From Aurantimonas coralicida DSM 14790 (GTDB taxonomy: Bacteria; Pseudomonadota; Alphaproteobacteria; Rhizobiales; Rhizobiaceae), in NCBI RefSeq assembly GCF_000421645.1, contig NZ_ATXK01000011.1, positions 1 to 64,000 of the forward strand: a stretch of 64,000 nucleotides of DNA. Reading direction: 5' to 3'. The position numbers and the translations under genes are program-made. Below are positions 19,775-30,302 of the stretch, piece by piece; the stretch's first letter is position 1, and every line of letters starts with the position of its first letter. Under the pieces are notes generated by a model. That model made no database searches. It was not told the origin of the DNA and worked only from the letters and a program-made list of their open reading frames with translations.

Positions 19775-20620
19775 TCAGGGCAGCTTCTGGTCGAGGAGGA
19801 TCACCTCCGAATGCAGATGGTCGACGTCGCGGGGCGCGACATCCGCCGGGCGGTACCAGCGCGGCAGCCTGATCGTTTCCACCGTGCCTTGATCGTCGCC
19901 CGGCGTCATGAAGCGCGTGTCGATGGCGAGAACGCCGCGCTCGCCGGTCACGATGACATCGGCAATACCCTGCGCATGCGCCGACAGGAACGCCGGATCG
20001 CTGGCATGCAGGATCTCGTGATAGGCGATTGCCTCACCCTTCAGCTTGCGCTGCCAGACCAGCCAGCTGTCGCCGACGAAGGCATGGTGCAGGTCGAAGC
20101 CGGCATGGGCGTCGAGGACAACCCGCTGCGCCGGATCGAGCCGCTCGCGGATCGCCGCCGCATCCCGCAGCACCGGCAGGCGCCCCGGCGCCCCGCTCGG
20201 CCGGAACAGGCTGCGGCTGTCGTCGAGCACCGAAAAGCCCAGTGCCCGGATCTTGCGGCCGGTGGCCCGGCGGGCGGTCATGGTCTGGTAGGTGACGCCG
20301 GGCTGCGCCGTGCCCGAGCGCAGCAGATCGTCGCCGGTCCCGTCGCCGCGATAATCGGCGAGGAGATACCAGGAGGACAGATCGCAGAAGCGCCGCAACT
20401 GGCCGCCGATCACGCGGTCGCTGTAGATCGTGCCCATGAAGCCGACGACATGCTCGCCATCCTCCACCAGCCAGCCGCGCTCGACACCCTCCGGTCGCCA
20501 GGGATAGTCGAGCAGCCGGGCCCAGCGCTCGCGGGGGATCCTGGCGTTCATGTGGGTGTGCAGGAGTTCGACCACCGCAGCGATGTCGCCGGCTCGCGCC
20601 GGTCGCACGATCGCGCTCAT
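19775..20620 (-). CDS. GNAT-family acyltransferase
   Basis: 281 aa. The start ATGA overlaps the stop of the deacetylase gene. The N-terminal IVRPARAGDIAAVVELLHTH and ERGWLVEDGEHVVGFMGTIY are the first strands of a GNAT fold, and SSWYLLADYRGDGTGDDLL near residue 95 is the acetyl-CoA-binding strand and loop. The C-terminal 150 residues are longer than in simple GNATs. The pairing with a deacetylase suggests exchange of acyl groups on an envelope glycan; the true substrate is not known. Confidence 0.75.
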   Translation of the reverse strand: MSAIVRPARAGDIAAVVELLHTHMNARIPRERWARLLDYPWRPEGVERGWLVEDGEHVVGFMGTIYSDRVIGGQLRRFCDLSSWYLLADYRGDGTGDDLLRSGTAQPGVTYQTMTARRATGRKIRALGFSVLDDSRSLFRPSGAPGRLPVLRDAAAIRERLDPAQRVVLDAHAGFDLHHAFVGDSWLVWQRKLKGEAIAYHEILHASDPAFLSAHAQGIADVIVTGERGVLAIDTRFMTPGDDQGTVETIRLPRWYRPADVAPRDVDHLHSEVILLDQKLP

Positions 20621-21399
20621 CGGACGAGTTCGTCCGTCATGGCGCCGGCGAACAGTGCCCCCGCGTCGCGCCATCGGACCGCCGGATGGGCGGCGAAAAG
20701 GGCCAGCAATTCGTCGAGAAAGGCCCAGGTCTCGGCGTCGTGGTCGAGATGGTGGGTAAGGATGCCGAAGGGCTCGGCCGGATCGCTGTGCCCGAGCCGC
20801 CGGTCGGCAAGGCGCTCGGCGGCCAGCCGGACCAGCTTGTCGTGCCCGGCGAAACGGGCACCGCCCTTCCAGGTGAGAAGATCGAGATGGGCGTTCACAT
20901 GGCGGCAATCCGCCTGCGGCGAGGCGGTCTGGCGCGGCCCGAATACCGAGATGCCGGCATAGCCCATGGCCGGCAATGCCTCGGCCACCGCCGGCTCGAT
21001 GCGGTTCCAGGGCGGCACCATCACCGGCACGAGCCGGTCGCCGAATGCCGCCGCCAAGCGGCTGCGCCCCTCGTCGAACTCACCCAGCACCTCCGCCAAA
21101 GGCCGGTCGCCGCCGCATTCCACGGCGCGTCCGCCGGGCGCGGCGTGGTTCCTGTGGGCGTGGCCATGCTGGAGGACGGTCAGGAGCGGATCGCCCCGAT
21201 GGGCGACCAGGCTGTCCGTCAGCCCCGCGGGAATGACCGCCAGCGCCAGCGGTGCGGCATGGCGGTGCGCGGCGGCGACCAGCGCCTCGAGCGCCGGCGT
21301 CGCGGCAATCGCATCGTCGTCCCGCCACCACATGTCGATCCGCCGGCCGGCATCGTGCCAAACGTCGAGTTCGCTCAGAAGGTCGTCAGCGTTCCGCAT
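20617..21399 (-). CDS. Polysaccharide-deacetylase-like protein (short paralogue)
   Basis: 260 aa. It carries WWRDDDA near residue 24, HGHAHRNH near 79, PPWNRI near 128, NAHLDLLTW near 168 and GILTHHLDHD near 212, aligning end to end with the protein at 0.5-1.6 kb apart from that protein's repeat insert. The acidic and histidine motifs suit a metal-dependent NodB-like hydrolase in the cytoplasm, since no signal peptide is seen. It is the first gene of a two-gene operon with the acyltransferase. Confidence 0.75.
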   Translation of the reverse strand: MRNADDLLSELDVWHDAGRRIDMWWRDDDAIAATPALEALVAAAHRHAAPLALAVIPAGLTDSLVAHRGDPLLTVLQHGHAHRNHAAPGGRAVECGGDRPLAEVLGEFDEGRSRLAAAFGDRLVPVMVPPWNRIEPAVAEALPAMGYAGISVFGPRQTASPQADCRHVNAHLDLLTWKGGARFAGHDKLVRLAAERLADRRLGHSDPAEPFGILTHHLDHDAETWAFLDELLALFAAHPAVRWRDAGALFAGAMTDELVR

Positions 21400-21474
21400 G
21401 GCGCGGCTTTAGCGGCGATCGGGCGTCCGGGCAATTGCTGCGCGGCGCGACCGATCGGCCAGAGCAAGAGACGG

Positions 21475-21651
21475 TCAGTCTCTTTCTTCGTCTTCCTCGG
21501 CGTCCTGTTCGTCGTCCGGAACATCGGTGCCGATCAGCCGCTCGTCGGGCTCTTTGCCGGCAAAGGAATTGTCGGTGCGCTGCAGCGCATTGTCGAGGAC
21601 GCCGCCATCGGCGGGCTTTTGGTCGTGTCTGGGGGCCTTCGGATCGGCCAT
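21475..21651 (-). CDS. Small acidic hypothetical protein
   Basis: 58 aa with AGGAG 8 nt before the ATG, which is the main reason to accept it. The chain is hydrophilic, with DNSFAGKEPDERLIG in the middle and a very acidic tail (DDEQDAEEDEERD). No domain is recognised and no membrane segment or signal peptide is present. It stands alone between the deacetylase operon and thiC. Confidence 0.6.
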   Translation of the reverse strand: MADPKAPRHDQKPADGGVLDNALQRTDNSFAGKEPDERLIGTDVPDDEQDAEEDEERD

Positions 21652-21758
21652 CGTGCGTTCTCCTGATGCAGTCGAACGCCTAACCACCAGCGTGCCCGCC
21701 CCGTTCCACTGGGGACACGGGAGGCGGCAGCACACCGCCGCCTCCGCTTCGCTGCGCC

Positions 21759-23813
<2,055 letters not shown>

Positions 23814-23817
23814 GCGG

Positions 23818-23845
23818 ACGGTAGCAGTCCCCGTGGGGGTGTCAA
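23818..23845 (-). promoter_or_regulatory. Probable promoter of thiC
   Basis: On the minus strand a perfect -35 TTGACA (23845-23840) is separated by 16 nt from a weak -10 TACCGT (23823-23818). Transcription would start about 6-8 nt further on, right at the 5' edge of the TPP aptamer, which supports the call. Confidence 0.65.
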
Positions 23846-24127
23846 CAGCGGTTGCAGCGGTCGTTACCGAAGATCGGCACGTCACAGGAAGAGGCAGGGA
23901 ACGGGAAGACAGGAAGCAGGACCGGCAGCGGCCGATCGGGACATCGCGGCGGCGACGCAGGCGATGCGCCGCGGGCCGGGACGACCGGGAGGCGGTCAGG
24001 GGCAAAGCCCGAGCCAGACCCGCGATGCGTGTCGCGGGCGGTCCGCGGCGCAAGCGGCGCCGTCGGACGAGATGGTGTCACATGCGGGCGGCCAGCGCCC
24101 CGTCATGCGGTCGGCAAAGCCGAGACC
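23846..24127. other. Interval without a recognised gene
   Basis: Apart from the thiC promoter at its left end, the stretch is high-GC sequence with no convincing reading frame, repeat or terminator. Confidence 0.4.
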
Positions 24128-24517
24128 CTAGAGGATGTCGAGGCTGACCTTGGCGGTGCCCGAATGGATCATGCCGATCTTCGAGGCCGCGGCGCGCGAC
24201 AGGTCGATGATCCGGCCGCCATGATACGGGCCGCGGTCGTTGATGCGCACGACGACGGACTTGCCGTTGCGACGGTTGGTGACGCGCACCTTGGTGCCGA
24301 AGGGCAGCGTCTTGTGAGCCGCCGTCATGGAGTTCATGTTGAAGCTTTCGCCGTTCGCCGTGCGGCGACCATGAAAGCGCTTTCCGTAATAAGAGGCGGA
24401 ACCCGAGGCCGCGGACTTCGTTTCGGCTACGACCGGAGTGATTGCGACGGAGTACGAACCGACCATCGTTCCGGCGAAAAGCGCAGCCGCGAGAGCGGCC
24501 TTCGGCAGAAACTTCAT
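24128..24517 (-). CDS. RlpA-like double-psi beta-barrel protein
   Basis: 129 aa from the ATG of [16 protein letters not shown], with AAGGA 10 nt upstream; an ATG three codons earlier is too close to that site. A signal peptide (about 1-31, ending VVA) is followed by a short linker and a single RlpA domain: [26 protein letters not shown]-like [13 protein letters not shown] and [16 protein letters not shown], with the catalytic-type D of the last motif. RlpA proteins act on denuded septal peptidoglycan; this short form lacks a SPOR domain, so a lytic role is likely but septal targeting is not assured. Confidence 0.88.
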   Translation of the reverse strand: MKFLPKAALAAALFAGTMVGSYSVAITPVVAETKSAASGSASYYGKRFHGRRTANGESFNMNSMTAAHKTLPFGTKVRVTNRRNGKSVVVRINDRGPYHGGRIIDLSRAAASKIGMIHSGTAKVSLDIL

Positions 24518-24738
24518 TCTTGGCATGTCCTTGAGATGCGACGTTTGCGACGCCGCCTCCTTCGTCAATTCCTGTGACGAGAAAAAGGACGGACTCTGGC
24601 AGCAATAGGGTCTTTCTACGACAGCGGAACTTTTCGGGCCCTGGCGTATCGTCCTGAGCCCAAACGAAGAATTTCCGTCCGAGCCCTGTACTGAATGCGA
24701 CAGCCATGTCGCATTCGCGCCGGTGACGCCTTAACCGG

Positions 24739-26196
24739 TCAGACCGCCAGCTTCGGGGTCCGGCCGCTGTCTTCGAGTTCCCATTCGGCCTGCCAGTCCA
24801 TGCCGTCCTGCGACAGGACGAGGTAGTTGCGCTCGCTCGTATAGGTCGCGCGGCGCGACGGCAGCGGCCGCAAGCGGATCTTCCGGCCGCGCAGTGGGCT
24901 CTCGCCGACACGGGCGAGAAGGCCGAGCGCAAACGGATAGGCCGGCCCGGGCGCGGGGTGGGAAATGCCGGACGCGACGAGCTGGTGCATCACACTCCCG
25001 TTCAGAAGCCGCATCTCGCCGCGCGTCGCCAGATGGATTTCGCCGGAGACGACCACGAGCCCGCCGACGGCCCGCTCGGCGCGATCGGCCAGGCATTGCA
25101 GGCAGCGGATCCATTCGCGCCGATGCGCCCGGCTCTGCCACTGGTCGCGCAGATCGTCGGACAGCTTGGCGACCCGCGGTACGATGCCGGCGACGAGCTC
25201 GGCCCAGCTCAGCCGCGGCCCGAGCACCGGCACGCTGGACATCAGCACGATCCGGTCCGGCTCCGGCGTCGTCTCCAAGGCCGTTTCGAAGCTCTTCCAT
25301 CCGACCGGCCCCATCACCCGGTCGGGGCGGCGTTCACTGCGCAGGTCCGGCGCGAGGATCGTCAGGCCCGGATAGCGCACCGCGACGCCCAGGCTGCGCG
25401 CCTGCCGGTCCAGCGCGATCGCCGGCAGGTCGGCCTCATCCGCCGCCAGCTGGAAGATCAGGAACATCTCGCGCGCCGCCTCGAACAGGCCGCGCCCGAC
25501 GGGACTGTCCAGGAGCGCCGCCGGATGGCTGCCCCAGCCGTCGATGATGTCGTGGTCGTCCCACATCGACACGGACGGCACATGGGCCGACATCGCCCCC
25601 ATGGCGGGCCGGGCGAAGCTGATCAGATAGCGCTCGAAATAGAAGCGCCGGATCGCCGCGCGGGCCTCCTCGGTCAGCGGTACGGTCCCGCGCTCGTCGG
25701 GCTTCAGGCTGGTCCAGCGCTGTACATCCGGATGACAGGCGAGGACGTCGTCGGCATAGAGCTGGTCGCCGCCCTGCAGCATCAGGGAGAACGGAGCGCG
25801 GTCGTGCTCGGCGGTGAGCCGGGTCCACATGGCGTCGCGCTCGGCGATGTCGCGCGTAAGATCCCCGTTCTCCTGGCCGTTGCAGGAGACATAGGCGATG
25901 CGCGCCGCGCCGCCGTCGGGGCTGACGACGGCATAGTCCGTCTCGTCGATGCGGTAGGAACTGGTGGTGCCGGCCGGCAGCGAGAAATCGTAGCGCCAGA
26001 CCGTGCGGCCGAACCTCGTGGCCAGCGCAATCGGCTGCATCGCCTCGCCCGCGGCAAACAGGTCGGGCGCCGCGGCCGCCTCGTCCAGGACGAGGATCGC
26101 AGCGAGATGGTCGCGCCGGCCATCGCCGCCGCGTGCATAGAGGATCGGGCCGATCCGGTCCGGAAGCGGATTGGCGGCGGAAACGGTCTCGGTCAT
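24739..26196 (-). CDS. PhoD-like metallophosphatase
   Basis: 485 aa; the start has AGGAG 5-6 nt upstream. The N-terminal beta domain (to about residue 115) precedes a calcineurin-like core with VSCNGQENGD near 122, LMLQGGDQLYADD near 155, MWDDHDIIDGWGS near 225 and VVSGEIHLAT near 400. These give the metal-binding D, N and H residues of the PhoD group. No Tat or Sec signal is seen, so unlike classic PhoD it may act inside the cell. The phosphoester substrate is unknown. Confidence 0.83.
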   Translation of the reverse strand: MTETVSAANPLPDRIGPILYARGGDGRRDHLAAILVLDEAAAAPDLFAAGEAMQPIALATRFGRTVWRYDFSLPAGTTSSYRIDETDYAVVSPDGGAARIAYVSCNGQENGDLTRDIAERDAMWTRLTAEHDRAPFSLMLQGGDQLYADDVLACHPDVQRWTSLKPDERGTVPLTEEARAAIRRFYFERYLISFARPAMGAMSAHVPSVSMWDDHDIIDGWGSHPAALLDSPVGRGLFEAAREMFLIFQLAADEADLPAIALDRQARSLGVAVRYPGLTILAPDLRSERRPDRVMGPVGWKSFETALETTPEPDRIVLMSSVPVLGPRLSWAELVAGIVPRVAKLSDDLRDQWQSRAHRREWIRCLQCLADRAERAVGGLVVVSGEIHLATRGEMRLLNGSVMHQLVASGISHPAPGPAYPFALGLLARVGESPLRGRKIRLRPLPSRRATYTSERNYLVLSQDGMDWQAEWELEDSGRTPKLAV

Positions 26197-26373
26197 CGGC
26201 TCCTGCCGGCTTGGCTGTGACCGATGCCCGTCCCGGCTTCGGTCTCGCCCCGCCATATAGGAAGCCATGGCTGCCATGCCGACCGCAATGCCGCCATCAC
26301 GCGGGCCGGACGATCGGACGCCGGCAGAACCAACGGGGATTGCGGCTTTCGCGGAGCCCCGCGCCGGCCGAAC

Positions 26374-27219
26374 TCAGTCGGCGGTGGTGGTCTGGACGCC
26401 AGGCAAGGCCTGCATGCGGGCGTCGAGCGTGGCCGTATCGGCGACATCCGGGGTCGGCGCGGCGGCCTCCGCCGCACGAACGCGTCCGCCCTTGCCGCTG
26501 TCGGCGCGGGCCGGCTGTTCGGTCAGGCCCTGCCAGAGCGTCAGGAAGGGATTGGCCTCGTCACCGGTAGTCTTGCGCGGCGCCATGGCGGTGGCCGTCG
26601 CCAGCCCGGCCGGGGCCGACGTGTCCCGTTCGGGGCTCGGCGCAACGGCGGCGGTGCGAACCTCGTCGATGGCCGCGGCGGCGCCATTCTTGCGGACCTC
26701 CGCCTGGGACGCCATGCGGAAGCCGGCACTGCGCTGGTCGCGCGAGATCTTCTGGTAGAAGGCGTTGCCGCCGGCAATGACCTTGTAGTGCATGTTGCCG
26801 TAGCCGAAGCTCAGGCCCGCCGTGTGGAAGAACTTGGCATCGCCGACGGCGGCGTGGCGCTTGCCCGACAGGACCTCATGGGCGGTCTGCATCGCCAGTT
26901 CCTTGCCGGCCCCCATGTCGCGGGTCATCACGCCGGGCGCGAACTGCTTGGGCTGGGCGACCACGTCGCAGACGGAATCGGGATAGCTCGGCGAGCCGAC
27001 GCGGTTCATCACCACGGTGCCGACGGCGAGCATGCCCTCGCGGCTGGAGCGATTGGATTCGAAGAACATCGCCCGGGCGAGGCATTCCTGGCTCGGACCG
27101 TAGCTGAGGGGTGACACCACCTCCTCGATCTCCGGTGCGCCGACACAGCCGGACAGGACGGCAGCGGACAGAAGGGTGGCAAGGGCCGGCAGACGGCCGC
27201 GGATCGACAACGTGCTCAT
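26374..27219 (-). CDS. Cell wall hydrolase lipoprotein (SleB / Hydrolase_2 domain)
   Basis: 281 aa. The N-terminus LATLLSAAVLSGC is a lipoprotein signal with lipobox LSGC, placing the protein on a membrane in the periplasm. Residues about 45-160 are the Hydrolase_2 domain, with CLARAMFFESNRSSREGML (catalytic glutamate), NRVGSPSYPDSVCDVV and QFAPGV. The C-terminal 110 residues are Ala/Thr/Pro-rich and probably disordered. It should cleave peptidoglycan during cell wall remodelling. It lies just downstream of sdhB on the same strand but with a hairpin between them. Confidence 0.85.
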   Translation of the reverse strand: MSTLSIRGRLPALATLLSAAVLSGCVGAPEIEEVVSPLSYGPSQECLARAMFFESNRSSREGMLAVGTVVMNRVGSPSYPDSVCDVVAQPKQFAPGVMTRDMGAGKELAMQTAHEVLSGKRHAAVGDAKFFHTAGLSFGYGNMHYKVIAGGNAFYQKISRDQRSAGFRMASQAEVRKNGAAAAIDEVRTAAVAPSPERDTSAPAGLATATAMAPRKTTGDEANPFLTLWQGLTEQPARADSGKGGRVRAAEAAAPTPDVADTATLDARMQALPGVQTTTAD

Positions 27220-27274
27220 GGCGCTGTCGTGGTCACGAAATGTGTCGGCAAACGGGGCGGCGTGTGCGGGAATC

Positions 27275-27304
27275 ACACCGGCAGGCGATTCCGCCAGCCG
27301 GTGT
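27275..27304 (-). terminator. Hairpin after sdhB, terminator candidate
   Basis: ACACCGGC and GCCGGTGT enclose a second inner stem GGCG/CGCC with an ATTC loop and one A-A mismatch, giving 12 paired bases. It lies 28 nt past the sdhB stop. No strong T-run follows on the minus strand, so termination efficiency is uncertain. Confidence 0.45.
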
Positions 27305-27331
27305 TGCCGAATCGCCGCGCCTGCCGCCGGG

Positions 27332-28111
27332 TCAGACCCGGCGTTCGATCATCATCTTGCGGATCTCGGCGATCGCCTTGGCCGGGTTCAGTCCCTTCGG
27401 GCAGGACTGGGTGCAGTTCATGATGGTGTGGCAGCGATAGAGCTTGAACGGATCTTCCAGATCGTCGAGCCGCTCGCCGGTCGCCTCGTCGCGGGAATCG
27501 ATCAGCCAGCGATAGGCCTGCAACAGGACGGCCGGGCCGAGATAGCGGTCGCCATTCCACCAGTAGGACGGGCACGAGGTCTGGCAGCAGAAGCACAGGA
27601 TGCACTCGTAGAGGCCGTCGAGCTTCTCGCGGTCCTCATGGCTCTGGCGCCATTCGCGCTCGGGCTCGGGCGTATCGGTCTTCAGCCACGGCTCGATCGA
27701 GCGCAGCTGGGTGTAGGGCACCGTCAGATCGGGGATCAGGTCCTTGATCACCGGCATGTGCGGCAGCGGATAGACCTTCACGGCGCCGCGGATCTCGTCC
27801 ATGCCCTTGGTGCAGGCCAGCGTGTTGGAGCCGTCGATGTTCATGGCGCAGGAGCCGCAAATGCCCTCGCGGCAGGAGCGGCGCAGCGACAGGGTCGAGT
27901 CGACCTTGTTCTTGATCCACAACAGCGCATCGAGAACCATCGGGCCGCAATCGTCGGTGTCGACGTAATAGGTGTCGGTCCGCGGGTTTTCCTCGTCGTC
28001 CGGCGACCAGCGATAGATCTTGAACTCGCGCACATTCGTCGCGCCCGCCGGCTTGTCCCACACCTTGCCGGGATTGATGGTGGAGTTCTTCGGGAGGGCA
28101 AGTTCGACCAT
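27332..28111 (-). CDS. sdhB: Succinate dehydrogenase iron-sulfur subunit SdhB
   Basis: 259 aa, full length. It carries electrons from the flavin of SdhA to quinone through three clusters. The 2Fe-2S ligands are in [15 protein letters not shown] and TLACT, the 4Fe-4S ligands in [15 protein letters not shown] and the 3Fe-4S ligands in [17 protein letters not shown]; all are present. It is remote: sdhC, sdhD and sdhA lie together on the other strand 25 kb away with no sdhB behind sdhA. The subunits must therefore be made from separate transcripts. Confidence 0.97.
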   Translation of the reverse strand: MVELALPKNSTINPGKVWDKPAGATNVREFKIYRWSPDDEENPRTDTYYVDTDDCGPMVLDALLWIKNKVDSTLSLRRSCREGICGSCAMNIDGSNTLACTKGMDEIRGAVKVYPLPHMPVIKDLIPDLTVPYTQLRSIEPWLKTDTPEPEREWRQSHEDREKLDGLYECILCFCCQTSCPSYWWNGDRYLGPAVLLQAYRWLIDSRDEATGERLDDLEDPFKLYRCHTIMNCTQSCPKGLNPAKAIAEIRKMMIERRV

Positions 28112-28196
28112 GAGGATGTATCCGGTGCCTTTCTGGAATCGTTCGCAACATAAAGCGTGCGCTGCAAAACACCAGAGACGAAACCGCGCGGAAAGG

Positions 28197-28213
28197 CTTC
28201 AAATCGTTTGAAG
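28197..28213. promoter_or_regulatory. 17-bp palindrome upstream of sdhB
   Basis: CTTCAAA-TCG-TTTGAAG is a perfect 7-3-7 inverted repeat about 86 nt before the sdhB start. The spacing equals that of Fur-family and Irr-type boxes, although the half-site is not the classic Irr one. It could be an operator for sdhB, or a small hairpin at the end of the TRAP operon. Confidence 0.4.
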
Positions 28214-28273
28214 TCCGGCCGTTTTCCGGTGTCTGCGACGTTGTCTCGCGGCCGTTGCCGGGTGACGCCTGCC

Positions 28274-29554
28274 TCAGCGATAGATCAGCGTCGGCAGCCA
28301 CATGGTCAGGGCCGGGATGAAGGTGATCAGGAACAGCACCACGAAGAGCGGCACCAGGAAGGGCGCCGTCGCCGACATGCAGCGCTCGAACGGAATGCCC
28401 GATACCCGCGACAGGACGTAGAGCACCATGCCGATCGGCGGGGTCAACAGGCCGATCATCAGGTTGAGCACCATGATCACCCCAAAATGCACCGGATCGA
28501 CGCCCATCTGCATGGCGATCGGCAGCAGCACCGGCGTCAGGATGGTGATCGCCGCCACGGTCTCCATGAAGCAGCCGACGATCAGCAGGATCAGGTTGAT
28601 CAAAAGCAGGACGACCCACGGATTGTCGGAGATCGTCAGGATCAGCGCGGCGAACTGCTCCGGCGCCCGGTTGGAGGTCAGGATCCAGGCGAAGATCGAC
28701 GCCGCGGCGACGATGAACAGGACGACGGCGGTGGTCTCGATCGTGTCGAAGGAGACCCGCAGGAACCGCTTCAGCGTCAGCGTGCGATAGACCACGAGGC
28801 CGAGGATCAGCGCCCAGGCACAGGCCGCGATCGCCGCTTCCGTCGGCGTGAAGGCGCCGGTCAGGATGCCGCCGACGATGATCACCGGCGTCATCAGCGA
28901 CAGGAAGGCGCGCTTGAAGGTGAAGCCGAGGATCGACAGCTTGAACGGCTGGTCGACCGGATAATTGCGGCGGCGGGCATAGATCGCGATCATCGCCATC
29001 AGCGAGACGGCCATCAGCAGGCCCGGAATGAAGCCCGCGGCGAAGAGTTGGCCGATCGAGGCGCCGGCGACGACGCCGTAGATCACCATCGGCAGGGACG
29101 GCGGAATGATCGGCCCGATGGTCGAGGACGCCGCCGTGATGCCGACCGCGAAGCCCGGCTCGTAATTGGCGTCGCGCATCGCCTTGATCTCGATGGCGCC
29201 GAGGCCGCCGGCATCGGCCACCGCCGCGCCCGACATGCCGGCGAAGATCACCGAGGCGCCGACATTCACATGGCCGAGACCGCCGCGCATCCAGCCGAAG
29301 ATCGCCTTGGCGAAGTCGAAGATCCGCTCGGTGATGCCGGCGGCGTTCATCAGGTTGCCGGCGAGGATGAAGAAGGGGATCGCCAGCAGCGGGAAGGAAT
29401 CGACGCCGTTGATCATGCGATGGATGACCACGACGTCGGGCACCCGGCCCTCGACCAGGATGAAGATCGCCGAGGAGCCCGCCAGAGCGATGGCGACCGG
29501 CACGCCGAGGATGATCATCCCCAGAAGCAGCACGAACAGCATCGTCAGCAGCAT
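28274..29554 (-). CDS. TRAP transporter large permease (DctM type)
   Basis: 426 aa from the ATG of MLLTMLFVLLLGMIILGVP; earlier in-frame codons would add an Arg-rich non-membrane leader. About twelve hydrophobic segments. Signatures are FAGMSGAAVADAGGLG near residue 100, IPPSLPMVIYG near 140 and MVLNLMIGLLTPPIGMVLY near 365. It forms the ion-coupled transport channel. Last gene of the operon dctP-dctQ-dctM on the minus strand. Confidence 0.93.
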   Translation of the reverse strand: MLLTMLFVLLLGMIILGVPVAIALAGSSAIFILVEGRVPDVVVIHRMINGVDSFPLLAIPFFILAGNLMNAAGITERIFDFAKAIFGWMRGGLGHVNVGASVIFAGMSGAAVADAGGLGAIEIKAMRDANYEPGFAVGITAASSTIGPIIPPSLPMVIYGVVAGASIGQLFAAGFIPGLLMAVSLMAMIAIYARRRNYPVDQPFKLSILGFTFKRAFLSLMTPVIIVGGILTGAFTPTEAAIAACAWALILGLVVYRTLTLKRFLRVSFDTIETTAVVLFIVAAASIFAWILTSNRAPEQFAALILTISDNPWVVLLLINLILLIVGCFMETVAAITILTPVLLPIAMQMGVDPVHFGVIMVLNLMIGLLTPPIGMVLYVLSRVSGIPFERCMSATAPFLVPLFVVLFLITFIPALTMWLPTLIYR

Positions 29555-29648
29555 GGAAACCCCGAACAACAGGTAAGGCCGCGACCGGCCGGGCGCACCG
29601 GCCCGGCGTCGCATGCGAAGGAATGGGAGGCAGCGGCGCGCCTGGGCA

Positions 29649-30230
29649 TCAAAGGCCGGTGCCCGTCAGCGCGAAGCGTTCCGGGTCGATCAGCCGGCTG
29701 GTGCCGCTGCGCCAATGGCGGATCAGGGCGATGAGCGCGTAGACGGTCATCAGCGCGAAGCAGACCGAAACGCCCCAGTAGACGGAGGATTTCGGCACGT
29801 CGATCGAGACCATCTTCTGATGCGTGCGGCCGGCGAGCTGGACGCAGAACCAGCCCATGGCGCCGTAAAAGACCAGCGTGATGACATCGACGGTGATCTG
29901 CGCCACGAAGCGTCCCCGCCGCGGCAGATAGCGGTAGAACAGCTCGACCGCGATGTGGCTTTCCTTGCGGGCCGCCATGATCGCGCCGATGAAGGTGACC
30001 GCGATCAGCAGGAAGCGCGCGATCTCCTCGGTCCAGCCGAGGGAATTGTTGAGCACGTAGCGCGTGAAGAACTGCAGGAAGACCACGAAGGCCAAAAGCC
30101 AGAAGACGCCGAAGACCACGCCGTCGCTCCAGCGCAGATCGGACAGATCGACGGGCTGGTCGGCGAAGGGGTTCGGCTCCAGCGGCTGTACGCCCGCTTC
30201 CGGGCCGGGTTCGATTTCAGGTGACGCCAT
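29649..30230 (-). CDS. TRAP transporter small permease (DctQ type)
   Basis: 193 aa with four membrane helices after a 40-residue Pro/Glu-rich cytoplasmic N-terminus. FFTRYVLNNSLGWTEEIARF near residue 55 is the hallmark of DctQ. It pairs with the large permease encoded 94 nt downstream. Confidence 0.9.
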   Translation of the reverse strand: MASPEIEPGPEAGVQPLEPNPFADQPVDLSDLRWSDGVVFGVFWLLAFVVFLQFFTRYVLNNSLGWTEEIARFLLIAVTFIGAIMAARKESHIAVELFYRYLPRRGRFVAQITVDVITLVFYGAMGWFCVQLAGRTHQKMVSIDVPKSSVYWGVSVCFALMTVYALIALIRHWRSGTSRLIDPERFALTGTGL

Positions 30231-30255
30231 GACCGCATCCGGAACGAGGAGACAG

Positions 30256-30280
30256 GCCGGGCGCGCTGAGCGCGCCCGGC
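30256..30280 (-). terminator. Intercistronic hairpin between TRAP dctP and dctQ
   Basis: A perfect 11-bp GC stem (GCCGGGCGCGC / GCGCGCCCGGC) with a TGA loop lies in the 72-nt gap between the binding-protein and small-permease genes. There is no T-run. Its likely role is to block 3' exonucleases or partly terminate, so that binding protein is made in excess over permease. Confidence 0.6.
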
Positions 30281-30302
30281 GAGACTTCCGAAGAGAAGGA
30301 GA

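Noticed and set aside
28157-29734. A 525-codon open frame on + opposite the TRAP large permease gene
   Set aside because: The product is an extreme Asp/Arg/His/Gln chain, as expected from the complement of a hydrophobic membrane protein gene.
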